64,000 nt of DNA, from the NCBI GenBank assembly GCA_029213025.1, contig JARGOZ010000014.1, forward strand, positions 1-64,000. The letters are read 5' to 3'. This DNA is from Verrucomicrobiales bacterium (lineage in GTDB: Bacteria > Verrucomicrobiota > Verrucomicrobiia > Verrucomicrobiales > DEV007). This document shows, piece after piece, positions 17,619 through 25,875 of the stretch. The translations under genes and the position numbers were made by a program. How positions within the stretch are numbered: the first letter of the stretch is position 1; the number at the start of each line of letters is the position of its first letter. The notes beneath the pieces were generated by a model that did not search any database, was not told the DNA's origin, and saw nothing but the letters and a program-made list of their open reading frames with translations.

Positions 17619-19133
17619 ATGAAGCCCGTTCGCCTCCTCTTCGCATGCTACCTTTTCGCACTGGCTTCAGAGTCGTCAGCAGAAGAAAAGGGGAACCATC
17701 GATTTACCGAGTTGCCTCGCCCCAATTCCGGGACGTTTACCTTCGAACAGGCCGAAGTCAGAAAACTGGAGATTTTGAACAATGAACCGACCGGGATGTT
17801 CGACGTCGAGGCCGAATCTAATTTTGATATTGGCATCCATATCGAGGAAGACGACAGCATAACTGTTTACGATCACCCTCTGGTGAAACACCTGAATGGA
17901 AACAAGGGGCCCTACCGAAATCAGACGACAGAACAGGTGAAAAAAATGCTGGCTCAAATCCCTGTCTTGTCGAGAGTCGTTAATATTTTGGTTACTTCCG
18001 ATCGTTCATTAACGGAGTCCGGGGCGATACTTGAGGTTCTCGAAGTGGCTTTCAATCCTTCTGTCCAGATATTCTATGTGGCGGCGGGTGGTGAAAATGC
18101 AAAACAGAGCAAGGATATCGAGGTGTTACGTAAGCTCGATGATGCTGTAACCAGACCCTGTATCATCGTCGAGGCATGGCATGATCGCGAATATTGCTCG
18201 GATTTGTATGCTTACGCTTTCGATGGCCAATTGCTCCGTCGACTGACGCATGATTCGCTGCCGAGTTGCAGGCTGGCTGCCGTGTCGGCGGATGGCGGGC
18301 AAGTGACGTTTGTTGCCAGCGCATCGGCACTGTACCACATGAGTGTGCGCTCTGAACTGATCTGGCCTCTCCATGCGGGAGACGCTAAAGCTGTCGCGAT
18401 TTCTCCCGACGGAAAAGGCGTGGCGTATTCCGCGCATGGATTTGAAAGTGAGTCCGGGCATTTTTTGCGTATTCAGCCAATGGTCGCCGGAGCGCCATTC
18501 GGGAGGATAGAGATCCAACTTCCGGAGGTGGTGCAGGAAACGGCTTTCGGCCCAAAGGGGCAGCACGTCTTGCTCACTACATGGAGCGGCGAGCGAGCGA
18601 GAGTTGATCGCTGCGAACTGCAAAGCCGAGAGATTGAACCGTGGATGTCGGATCCAAAGGCCTCGTACTATGGGCCGACCTTCGCGCCGGATGGCAGTAG
18701 TGTGGTGGCGATCAGTGAGAATCCTGAGACTGCAGAGTGGACTATTGTCTCCAAAAAATGGCCCGCCGGAGACGTCAAGACGCTGCGCACGGCACCGGTG
18801 GGTGCGCAAATGTCCAACCCGATATTTACCGCCGACGGAAAGTATCTTCTATTCTGGCAGAACGGCGTGCTGGCACGGATGGCAGCTGAAGGAGGCGAAG
18901 CGGACGGGCGTTCAGGTGAGCTTGATGATACGCCTATTCACCCCCTCGCACCAATGGATCGCCCCAGACACGTGCGACCTTCCTATATGCCGCGGTTGGT
19001 GGACCGATGGATCGCTTGCATCGACTACGGGAAGCCCGACACCGGGCTTGTAGTTATCGACGTGCGGTCAAAAGAAACGAAGATTGTGCTGCTACCGAAG
19101 GGAAGGCTCATAGGTGCCGTCGTTGTGGAATGA
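17619..19133 (+). CDS. secreted TolB/PD40-like beta-propeller protein
   Basis: The 504-residue product has a signal peptide (MKPVRLLFACYLFALASESSA). The second half has PD40/TolB-type blades: AAVSADGGQVTFVASA, VAISPDGKGVAYSAH, PTFAPDGSSVVAISEN and PIFTADGKYLLFW. The first ~150 residues are not recognised. Such propellers are periplasmic or surface binding modules. The ligand is unknown. The next gene overlaps the stop by ATGA, suggesting a two-gene unit. Confidence 0.7.
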   Translation: MKPVRLLFACYLFALASESSAEEKGNHRFTELPRPNSGTFTFEQAEVRKLEILNNEPTGMFDVEAESNFDIGIHIEEDDSITVYDHPLVKHLNGNKGPYRNQTTEQVKKMLAQIPVLSRVVNILVTSDRSLTESGAILEVLEVAFNPSVQIFYVAAGGENAKQSKDIEVLRKLDDAVTRPCIIVEAWHDREYCSDLYAYAFDGQLLRRLTHDSLPSCRLAAVSADGGQVTFVASASALYHMSVRSELIWPLHAGDAKAVAISPDGKGVAYSAHGFESESGHFLRIQPMVAGAPFGRIEIQLPEVVQETAFGPKGQHVLLTTWSGERARVDRCELQSREIEPWMSDPKASYYGPTFAPDGSSVVAISENPETAEWTIVSKKWPAGDVKTLRTAPVGAQMSNPIFTADGKYLLFWQNGVLARMAAEGGEADGRSGELDDTPIHPLAPMDRPRHVRPSYMPRLVDRWIACIDYGKPDTGLVVIDVRSKETKIVLLPKGRLIGAVVVE

Positions 19134-19864
19134 GTTATTTGAGAGGCTTACTTATGAAAATGACCCACCTATCCAGTATCTTTGTCCATATTTTATCCGT
19201 CGCCTTGTGCTTATCCGCAGATGATGTTTCCGGGAACCGGCCAAACAATGCCAACCCCGACGTCGTAGGCACCTGGAGGTCAGAGCGCACTACCTTATCG
19301 ATCCATCCTGATGGGCGGTTCGAATCAAATGGCGGGCCGAAAATCGAATATGGAATCTGGGAAGAATCGAGAGATGGCGGATTTTATCTGCGATATGGTG
19401 CGAGAAACAGAGGAGAGGCCGGTTTGAGCCGCGCCGGTCACTTTGTAATTGAGCAGGGCGATATCGTGTTCCATCACGATGATGAGGTCGAGCGGTTAAA
19501 GAAAGTCGAAAGACCAAAGGTAACTGAACAAAATGATGTCAAATCCTCTACACCGGTCGAGTCGGTGGGCACCATAAAGATAATGGATGACTTCTCAAAA
19601 CGTGTCGCTTCATGCCTGAAAGATTTTCAGAGTCTAAAGCCAGGCATGAGCCGAAGTGAAATCAGTCGGATATTTCCGTTGGACGGAGGTATACAGGGGA
19701 TTTCACCTGTGCGTTTTGCACATCCGGACTGCCTCTATTTCAAATTTGAAGTTGAGTTTGAATTCAAAACAGATTCTGACGACCAAAATCGCGCGATACG
19801 TGGGGATGATGACCGTGCTACAATTATTTCGAAGCCATATATTGAGGCACCGCATCTCGACTAA
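19130..19864 (+). CDS. secreted hypothetical protein
   Basis: ATG 19130 overlaps the previous stop. ATG 19154 (MKMTHLSSIFVHILSVALCLSA) would give a cleaner signal peptide. The mature part of about 220 residues begins with a lipocalin-like strand pattern (VGTWRSERTTLSIHPDGRFE, YGIWEESRDGGFYLRYG), as in small beta-barrel domains that test 'new value versus threshold'. The tail has a SmpA/BamE-like helix (FQSLKPGMSRSEISRIFP). The function is unknown. Coupling to the propeller gene suggests a joint extracytoplasmic role. Confidence 0.6.
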   Translation: MSYLRGLLMKMTHLSSIFVHILSVALCLSADDVSGNRPNNANPDVVGTWRSERTTLSIHPDGRFESNGGPKIEYGIWEESRDGGFYLRYGARNRGEAGLSRAGHFVIEQGDIVFHHDDEVERLKKVERPKVTEQNDVKSSTPVESVGTIKIMDDFSKRVASCLKDFQSLKPGMSRSEISRIFPLDGGIQGISPVRFAHPDCLYFKFEVEFEFKTDSDDQNRAIRGDDDRATIISKPYIEAPHLD

Positions 19865-20153
19865 ACGGACCGATCCAGACGTTGGACTCAGCACCTGAAC
19901 TAACTTTGGCTCGTTGTGGATTTTCCGGGCAATCTCGGTGCGGTACCTGCCCGCCGTTCGAACAGATCGTGTGCTTTTGTCTCATCCAACTAACTCGGAA
20001 GTATATTGAAATATCCAGCAAACAATAGAAGATTTGGAATTTTTTACTGACCTCTTATCACCTTGTTCTCTTCGCCGCAGTGACAGCCTTTCCCTGCCTT
20101 GACCGCTATACGGTTTGATACCAGCCTCCCGGACCGGTTCTTGATATATATAT

Positions 20154-20618
20154 TTATCCCTTTGAAGGCTGCAGGCTATCGACCGGGTGACCTTCGAAAA
20201 ATGTGTTCAGTATCTTTTTGTGGTATAGAGACAAATTAATTGCCGTGACGCACAGGATACCCGCTGCGATGTAGACGAGCATCCACTTGGGTTCCGATCG
20301 CAAAAAGAACTCGGATAAAAGCGCTCCGCTCATCGCTCCAATCGCATATAGATTCGTAGCGGCGAACAGCCTGACAATTTTCCGGCTGTCGATCTTGCTG
20401 AATAGGAAAATAAGGCCGTTAGTAAAGAAAGAAATCGCGGCAAAACCGATAATGAAACCGGTGAATATTCTAAAGAAGGTAGGATCCAGTCCCAGAGGTT
20501 TGGCCATGTCTTCAAACGCAGCGACCGAAATCGGCCAGGCGGCGAATTTTGACACGGTAAACCTGACTAAGATAAGTCCGGCAAACAGATTGAGTAAGGC
20601 AAGTGTTGCTTTTTTCAT
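20154..20618 (-). CDS. four-helix membrane protein (DoxX-like topology), probable TetR target
   Basis: The 154-residue product is mostly hydrophobic with four probable membrane segments (about 6-26, 49-70, 82-104 and 115-135). Size and topology resemble DoxX/DUF-type small membrane proteins, but no diagnostic motif is visible. It is divergent from a TetR-family regulator, and two palindromic sites lie between them, so it is the likely regulated gene. Confidence 0.6.
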   Translation of the reverse strand: MKKATLALLNLFAGLILVRFTVSKFAAWPISVAAFEDMAKPLGLDPTFFRIFTGFIIGFAAISFFTNGLIFLFSKIDSRKIVRLFAATNLYAIGAMSGALLSEFFLRSEPKWMLVYIAAGILCVTAINLSLYHKKILNTFFEGHPVDSLQPSKG

Positions 20619-20672
20619 GATAATTGATTGGTAATTTTCTTTATTGATCGCGAATACGCCGCTGTTGATTAT

Positions 20673-20743
20673 TTCTTGAACGAACGATCAAGAATATGAT
20701 GAATCGGCCAGGGTGTCAAAATGTTTTTGAATAATCGTTCAAA
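20673..20743. promoter_or_regulatory. TetR-type operator pair in the divergent promoter region
   Basis: Two related palindromes: TTCTTGAACGAACGATCAAGAA (20673-20694, arms TTCTTGA/TCAAGAA) and TTTGAATAATCGTTCAAA (20726-20743). Both contain the TTGAAC/CGTTCAA-type half-sites common to TetR/AcrR operators. The second overlaps the annotated upstream ATG of the regulator, arguing that the true start is further downstream. Confidence 0.6.
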
Positions 20744-20759
20744 TATGGCAGGTTTGAGT

Positions 20760-21344
20760 ATGGCACGCGCAGCTGAATTTGATCGGGATCAGGTTATCGA
20801 GAAGGCGATGGACGTATTCTGGACAAAGGGATACCACGCCACTTCGATGAGTGATTTGAAAAAGGCGATGGGTTTGCAACCCGGAAGTATTTACGGAGCT
20901 TTCGGGAGCAAGAACGAGCTGTTTCTGGATTGTCTTGAGCATTATTCTGCCAGGGCGAAAGCCAGGTTTGACGAAATCAGCCGGTCGAGTGCCGCGCAGA
21001 GAGAAGCGTTTGGCAAAATCTATGATTCCATGATCAGCCAAATGATATCGAATGAACCGTGCCGCGGATGTTTAATGATCAATAGCCTGGTCGAATTGGC
21101 AGCGCTTGAGCATTCCGGCGGGAAGGCGGCTCGCAAATACCTGAAGAGAAATCAGAAATTTTTCGAAAATATGCTGAAGAAAGCAGCGGATTCGGGAGAG
21201 TTGAAATCGGAGCGCTCCATTGAAGAGTTGGCGGTATTTTTGATGGGGACAGTTTTTTCTCTCCGCGTCATGGGAAAAGCGAAGGTCGGCAGGGCCGCTC
21301 TGGAGTCGGTCCGCGAACAGGCCCTGGATCAGGTGTTTGGGTGA
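20760..21344 (+). CDS. TetR/AcrR-family transcriptional regulator
   Basis: The start at ATG 20760 gives MARAAEFDRDQVIEKAMDVF, the classic TetR opening; upstream ATGs at 20721 and 20745 overlap the operator. The product has 194 residues. The helix-turn-helix is GYHATSMSDLKKAMGLQPGS followed by IYGAFGSKNELF (about 25-55). The C-terminal ligand domain contains CRGCLMINSLVELA, typical of the AcrR-like group with the TetR_C_16-like 'GC' motif. It probably represses itself and the divergent membrane-protein gene until an effector binds. Confidence 0.88.
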   Translation: MARAAEFDRDQVIEKAMDVFWTKGYHATSMSDLKKAMGLQPGSIYGAFGSKNELFLDCLEHYSARAKARFDEISRSSAAQREAFGKIYDSMISQMISNEPCRGCLMINSLVELAALEHSGGKAARKYLKRNQKFFENMLKKAADSGELKSERSIEELAVFLMGTVFSLRVMGKAKVGRAALESVREQALDQVFG

Positions 21345-21374
21345 TAAAGCTATAGTGGCTTCATTTTGTCGTGT

Positions 21375-21398
21375 CGCGGGCACTCCTGTCCGCGTTTT
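21375..21398 (+). terminator. hairpin plus T-tract after the TetR gene
   Basis: CGCGGGCA, loop CTCC, TGTCCGCG, then TTTT: an 8-bp stem with one G.T pair. A second hairpin with the same GCGGACA arms (ATGCGGACA/TGTCCGCAT, loop AGAGAG) sits at 21429-21452 without a T-run. Confidence 0.55.
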
Positions 21399-21541
21399 GT
21401 TGAGCGAGTGGAACGGGTGCAAATGGATATGCGGACAAGAGAGTGTCCGCATCACAGTTTTGGCCCTGTATTCGCCAGGCCATGGCGACGTTGTCCGGGA
21501 CTCTACCATACCGCCGTCAAAGATATCCGCTCCCACGATTC

Positions 21542-21583
21542 TTTTCAGAAAATTGTTACACCGATCTACTGCGATGGAGAGAA
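21542..21583 (+). promoter_or_regulatory. copy of the ECF promoter motif upstream of the cytochrome-DUF1080 gene
   Basis: The 20 bases 21542-21561 are identical to 1201-1220, and TGGAGAGAA follows GTTACAC after 13 bp. The next gene begins 55 bp further on. This links the gene to the sigma factor at 1256-1786. Confidence 0.5.
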
Positions 21584-21637
21584 TGGGGGACTACTACCAG
21601 CCGCGCTGGATGAAACTTAGCAATACCCTTTACGCTT

Positions 21638-24600
21638 ATGAAGCCTCACAACTCAGGAGACTCCCGACAGTGCCGTGACTGGAGTCGAAATACCTTTCTT
21701 TTCGCCCTTTTTCTCTCGAACTTCTTCGCTGGGCCTGCCGGAGCTGATGACGAGGCTCTGCTGAAGAATTTCACGGTCGCACCGGGGCTGGAAGCGACGC
21801 TGTGGGCTGGTACCGATCTGATCCACAGCCCGGTGGCGATGGATGTCGATGCGAAAGGCCGACTCTGGGTGACGGAGGATCTGCAGCAGGATCGATCCGG
21901 ACCGCAGGGGCCTCATTCGCGGATCAAGATTCTCGCTGATACGGATAACGACGGTCGAGCTGATTCGGCAAAGCTTTTCGGCCCGACTTTTGATTCGAAA
22001 CCTCTCGGAATCAGCGTTTTTGATAATGTGATTGTCGTTTCGATGGCACCGAATATCTATGTCTTTACCGATGTGAATCGCGATGATGTGTTTGATCCGA
22101 AAGTGGATACCGAAACGATCATCGCCAAAGGATTCCATGGGAAAACCCATGACCACGCTCTGCATGCTGTCGTTCCCGGGCCGAGTGGGAAATGGTATGT
22201 GAATCACGGCAATATTGGTGCCGATATCACAATGGCCGACGGGCGGGAGTTTCACTCGAGCTGCTACTACAGCCAGAACCCGGAAAGTATCGGAAAGAAA
22301 AGTTTCGATGGCCGCCTCTATGTCGGTGGTTTCGGGTTGCGAATGAATCCCGATGGCAGCGGGGCGGAAGTCATCTTCCAGAACACCCGCAACGCCCATG
22401 CGATGCTGGTCACTTCATTCGGGGATGTTCTCCAGGCGGATAATGATGATCCGGCCCATTCCCGCGCCGCCTGGGTGATGGAGCATGCCAACTTTGGATA
22501 TGCCTCGCTGGAGGACGGCAGTCGTTCGTGGGAGGATTCGGCGAAAAGCTGGGAGAAAAAAACAGTGACACAGGAGATTATGGACGATGCCTATGAGCGG
22601 CACTCGAAGTCTGTGCTCCGGCTCGATGAAGGCCACTGGCGCGAACATTTCCCGGGTGTGACGCCACCGGGAAATGTATGGGGACCAGGCGCACCCACCG
22701 GCGACTATATGATCGAGGGCGATGAGCTGGGGAAAGAATTCCGCGGGCGATATCTCGTCTGTGAAACCGTTCACCGCGCGGTTTTCAGCTTCCGTCCCGA
22801 ACTGCGCGATGCTCAGATTGAGATGACCGGTCTTGACAAAAAATTCTTCGCCACAGATAGGGATTCCGAAAACAAAAAAGCCTCCGGCTTTCTGCCTACT
22901 GATATCGTTGCCGGTACCGATGGCTCTCTTTTCGTCAGTGACTGGAATTCCCACGTGAATGCCAGGAATTCCGGCAACGGTGAGGGATCTATATTTCGCA
23001 TCACCCGGAAGGACACCCCCATGAGTGCTCCGGAAATAGACTTTTCCACGACGAAAGGACTACTGGAAGCACTGAAAAGCCCTGCGCCCGGGGTGCGTTG
23101 GGTATCTCAGGATAAACTAAAGAAACAGGCTGATGTTTATGATTCTCTATTGGGGTTTTTCGATGCTAATGCCGCAAATCCATACTACCAAGCGCGGGCT
23201 GTTTTCATCATGGCACAGATGGATGATGCCCGGGGCCCTGGTAAGGTCAAAGAACTTCTCAACTTCGATGACCCGCAATGGAGAATTGTAGCTTTCCGCG
23301 CCTTGAGATTAGGCGGGCGCGAGCCTCTTTTACCTTTGGTTACCGAGCTTTCCACAGACCCTTCTCCGGCTGTTCGTCGCGAAATCATGGCTGTGATGAG
23401 AGACATGAAACTGGAGCAAATCAAAGTGCCACTTAAAGAACTGATTGCAGGCTACGACGGGAAAAACCGCTGGTACCTGGAAGCGCTCGGAACCGTATCA
23501 GATGACCGCAGCGCGGAAGTGTATCAACAGTTCATCAAGCCCGAACAACCGGATCCCGCCGCCTGGAATGAGCGCGAGAAAAACCTCGCCTGGCGCGTGA
23601 GATCACAGGGTGCACTCGCCGATTTGGCCGGCTGCATGACTTCCCGGAATGTCGATTCCGCGTCCTTCCGCCGTCTCGCCTATACCTACGGGCTGTGTTA
23701 CTCGGAGGAAGAACGAAAGCGGAATCTCGACTACATGAAGCGGTTCCGCAAACACGAAGCTTTTGCGGGCGAAGACTACCAGCAAACCATTGCCGAATTC
23801 ATCGAGAAAGATATAGATGATCCGGAACCTGTATCTCTGTCGCAAAGTTATATTTTTCCCAAAGTAATGGGTATTCCGACTGAACTCGGAACGATTGAGG
23901 AAATCTCCGCTCTGAAACCCGATCTCGACAGTGGGCGCAGTAAAGCGGCTCTGTGTATGATGTGTCACAAACTGGGAAGCAATGGCGTTGATTTCGGTCC
24001 GAATCTGACCAACTGGGGGCAAGTCAGAGATACACCATCCATCGTTCGGGCCTTGATCGATCCGTCGGCTGAGCTGGCTCACGGGTTCGACAAACCGGTG
24101 GTGATCACCCAGAAAGGCCACCGCCTCGAAGGCGTTTCCCGGGGACTTAGTTGGCATTCCGGTGCGATACGGGTCAAGACGATGGGAGGCGCAACGATCA
24201 AAGTGGCGTTCCGCCGTCCGAAGGCCAAGATCGAATACCCGAAAAACCATTCGTGGATGCCGTCTGCCTCGGCGATGGGTCTGAGCAATCAGGATGTCCG
24301 GGATATCGCCGCCTACTTGCAGACCGATATTGCCGGGGAAATCGACAGCGGATTAACTGCCGAGTTCAAACCGGAATTCAGTCGAGGGGACGGTCCGGGT
24401 TGGGTCGAACTCACCGGTGAGGATTTTTTCAATGTCAGTTGCTTTCCCGATACCTGGCGGTGGAAAGGTAATCATGCCTGGTGCACCGGAAAACCCACCG
24501 GCGTGATCCGATATAGAGAACCACTCACCAATTTTGAATTTTCCTGCGAATGGATGCACAAGAAAAAGGGCGGTAATTCAGGCGTGTTTGTGTGGGCCTC

Positions 24601-25312
24601 ACCACAGTCGCTGAACGAGGTCATGAAACGCGGACGGGGACTACCGAAAGGGATCGAGGTGCAGGTTCTGGACCTTGGCTACCGCGAGGTATATGAAGCG
24701 CAGTTCAAAAAGAAAGGCGACTGGTTTACCAGTCATGGAGATGTCTTTGCGGTTGGGCCGGTGCAAATGAAACCTTTCCCACCGGCTGGCCCGCGGGGGA
24801 GGAGGAGCTTTCCTTCAAAAGAAACCACGAAGGGAATTAATCAGTGGAATCACTACTACATCCGCGCCATCGATGGAGTGGTACGTCTTTGGGTCAACGG
24901 CGAAGAGGTTTCGGGTGGCGAAGACATCAGTCCGGCGTCCGGTTATCTTTGTCTCGAGTCCGAGGGAGCCCCGGTCGAGTTTAAAAACCTGCGTCTGCGA
25001 GTCCTGCCTCCGTACGAAACCAAAATGGATGTAAGCCTCGACAGCCTGGCTCCGAAACCTGCCACCCCGAAATCGAAACCTGCTGTTCTCAAAGATCACC
25101 CCATACTCGGAACCTGGGCCTATCAAAACAACTACACTCGCGAGTTCCTTGCTGACGGGCGTTGCATCCTGCGGAAGGGTGACGAGGAAATTTGGACGAA
25201 AAACATCACTGAGGTGACTGCCGATTCTATTATGGTCGGCGGCAAATTTGGGCACGTCTTAAAAGGAGACACGCTTCATATCGAGGGCAAATATGAGGCG
25301 AAACGAAGGTGA
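21638..25312 (+). CDS. PVC-type multidomain cytochrome c with HEAT and DUF1080 domains
   Basis: The 1224-residue product is exported (signal peptide to about residue 36, AGPAGADDE). A PVC-type six-bladed propeller covers about 40-450 (VAPGLEATLWAGTDLIHSPV, AMDVDAKGRLWVTED, CETVHRAVF). HEAT-like repeats follow (about 460-640), then a c-type heme site CMMCH (773-777) with FGPNLTNWG downstream. A DUF1080 (3-keto-disaccharide hydrolase-like) domain lies at about 910-1125 (GKPTGVIRYREPL, GNSGVFVWA, VEFKNLRLRV), and a short beta domain ends the protein. It probably couples oxidation of a sugar or related substrate to electron transfer in the periplasm. The substrate cannot be read. The upstream motif suggests ECF control. 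Confidence 0.88.
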   Translation: MKPHNSGDSRQCRDWSRNTFLFALFLSNFFAGPAGADDEALLKNFTVAPGLEATLWAGTDLIHSPVAMDVDAKGRLWVTEDLQQDRSGPQGPHSRIKILADTDNDGRADSAKLFGPTFDSKPLGISVFDNVIVVSMAPNIYVFTDVNRDDVFDPKVDTETIIAKGFHGKTHDHALHAVVPGPSGKWYVNHGNIGADITMADGREFHSSCYYSQNPESIGKKSFDGRLYVGGFGLRMNPDGSGAEVIFQNTRNAHAMLVTSFGDVLQADNDDPAHSRAAWVMEHANFGYASLEDGSRSWEDSAKSWEKKTVTQEIMDDAYERHSKSVLRLDEGHWREHFPGVTPPGNVWGPGAPTGDYMIEGDELGKEFRGRYLVCETVHRAVFSFRPELRDAQIEMTGLDKKFFATDRDSENKKASGFLPTDIVAGTDGSLFVSDWNSHVNARNSGNGEGSIFRITRKDTPMSAPEIDFSTTKGLLEALKSPAPGVRWVSQDKLKKQADVYDSLLGFFDANAANPYYQARAVFIMAQMDDARGPGKVKELLNFDDPQWRIVAFRALRLGGREPLLPLVTELSTDPSPAVRREIMAVMRDMKLEQIKVPLKELIAGYDGKNRWYLEALGTVSDDRSAEVYQQFIKPEQPDPAAWNEREKNLAWRVRSQGALADLAGCMTSRNVDSASFRRLAYTYGLCYSEEERKRNLDYMKRFRKHEAFAGEDYQQTIAEFIEKDIDDPEPVSLSQSYIFPKVMGIPTELGTIEEISALKPDLDSGRSKAALCMMCHKLGSNGVDFGPNLTNWGQVRDTPSIVRALIDPSAELAHGFDKPVVITQKGHRLEGVSRGLSWHSGAIRVKTMGGATIKVAFRRPKAKIEYPKNHSWMPSASAMGLSNQDVRDIAAYLQTDIAGEIDSGLTAEFKPEFSRGDGPGWVELTGEDFFNVSCFPDTWRWKGNHAWCTGKPTGVIRYREPLTNFEFSCEWMHKKKGGNSGVFVWASPQSLNEVMKRGRGLPKGIEVQVLDLGYREVYEAQFKKKGDWFTSHGDVFAVGPVQMKPFPPAGPRGRRSFPSKETTKGINQWNHYYIRAIDGVVRLWVNGEEVSGGEDISPASGYLCLESEGAPVEFKNLRLRVLPPYETKMDVSLDSLAPKPATPKSKPAVLKDHPILGTWAYQNNYTREFLADGRCILRKGDEEIWTKNITEVTADSIMVGGKFGHVLKGDTLHIEGKYEAKRR

Positions 25313-25365
25313 TCCATCATTTGCGGGGTTGCGATGCGTTTCGCACCAATCGAAGGTTGTCACGA

Positions 25366-25797
25366 ATGGAGAGCTTCAGCGAAATTTTTCAGGCAATGGT
25401 TCAGGACCACGGTCAGCGACCTCGAAATTTCGGGAGGCTTGAGGCTTTTACCCATCACGCGGAGGGCGTGAACCCACTCACAGGAGACAGAATCGAAGTC
25501 TATTTTCAGGTCAGTGAAGCCGACGTCATCAATGCCGCCCGTTTTTCGGGAAAATTGTCTTCGCTGGCCGCCACTTCCGCTTCGGTGATGATTCCTCAAC
25601 TCATCGGGCTTGCCCGGCAGGAGGCGCAGAAACTCATCGTGGAGACTCTCAAACGGATATCCGGGGAACAACCGGTGCCGGAAGAGCTGCCTGAGAGTGA
25701 ATACACTGTCCTCCTCGAAATCAGAAACTTTCCCCACCGGGTTCGTTGTGCTTCTCTGGCGTGGAACACGGCGGCGACGGCTTTGGCCTCTGATTAG
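25366..25797 (+). CDS. SufU/NifU-like scaffold homologue lacking two of three cysteines
   Basis: The start MESFSEIFQAMVQDH (ATG 25366) fits the family. The 143-residue product follows SufU/IscU N-type sequence: FGRLEAFTHHAEGVNPLTGD, FSGKLSSLAATSASVM, NFPHRVRCASLAW. In SufU the three metal ligands are Cys in NPLCGD, GKGCAIS and KCATLAW. Here they are Thr39, Ser65 and a conserved Cys near 128, while the Asp in the GD motif remains. Standard Fe-S or zinc binding is therefore unlikely. It may have another role or be decaying, but the frame is intact. No sufBCDS genes are nearby. Confidence 0.75.
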   Translation: MESFSEIFQAMVQDHGQRPRNFGRLEAFTHHAEGVNPLTGDRIEVYFQVSEADVINAARFSGKLSSLAATSASVMIPQLIGLARQEAQKLIVETLKRISGEQPVPEELPESEYTVLLEIRNFPHRVRCASLAWNTAATALASD

Positions 25798-25875
25798 GCC
25801 AATTTTTCTCCGCTTTTACGCTTAGAAATCGCGTTGCTAAGAATTTCAGACCCCGCTAGGTTGGAGTTTTACTCC

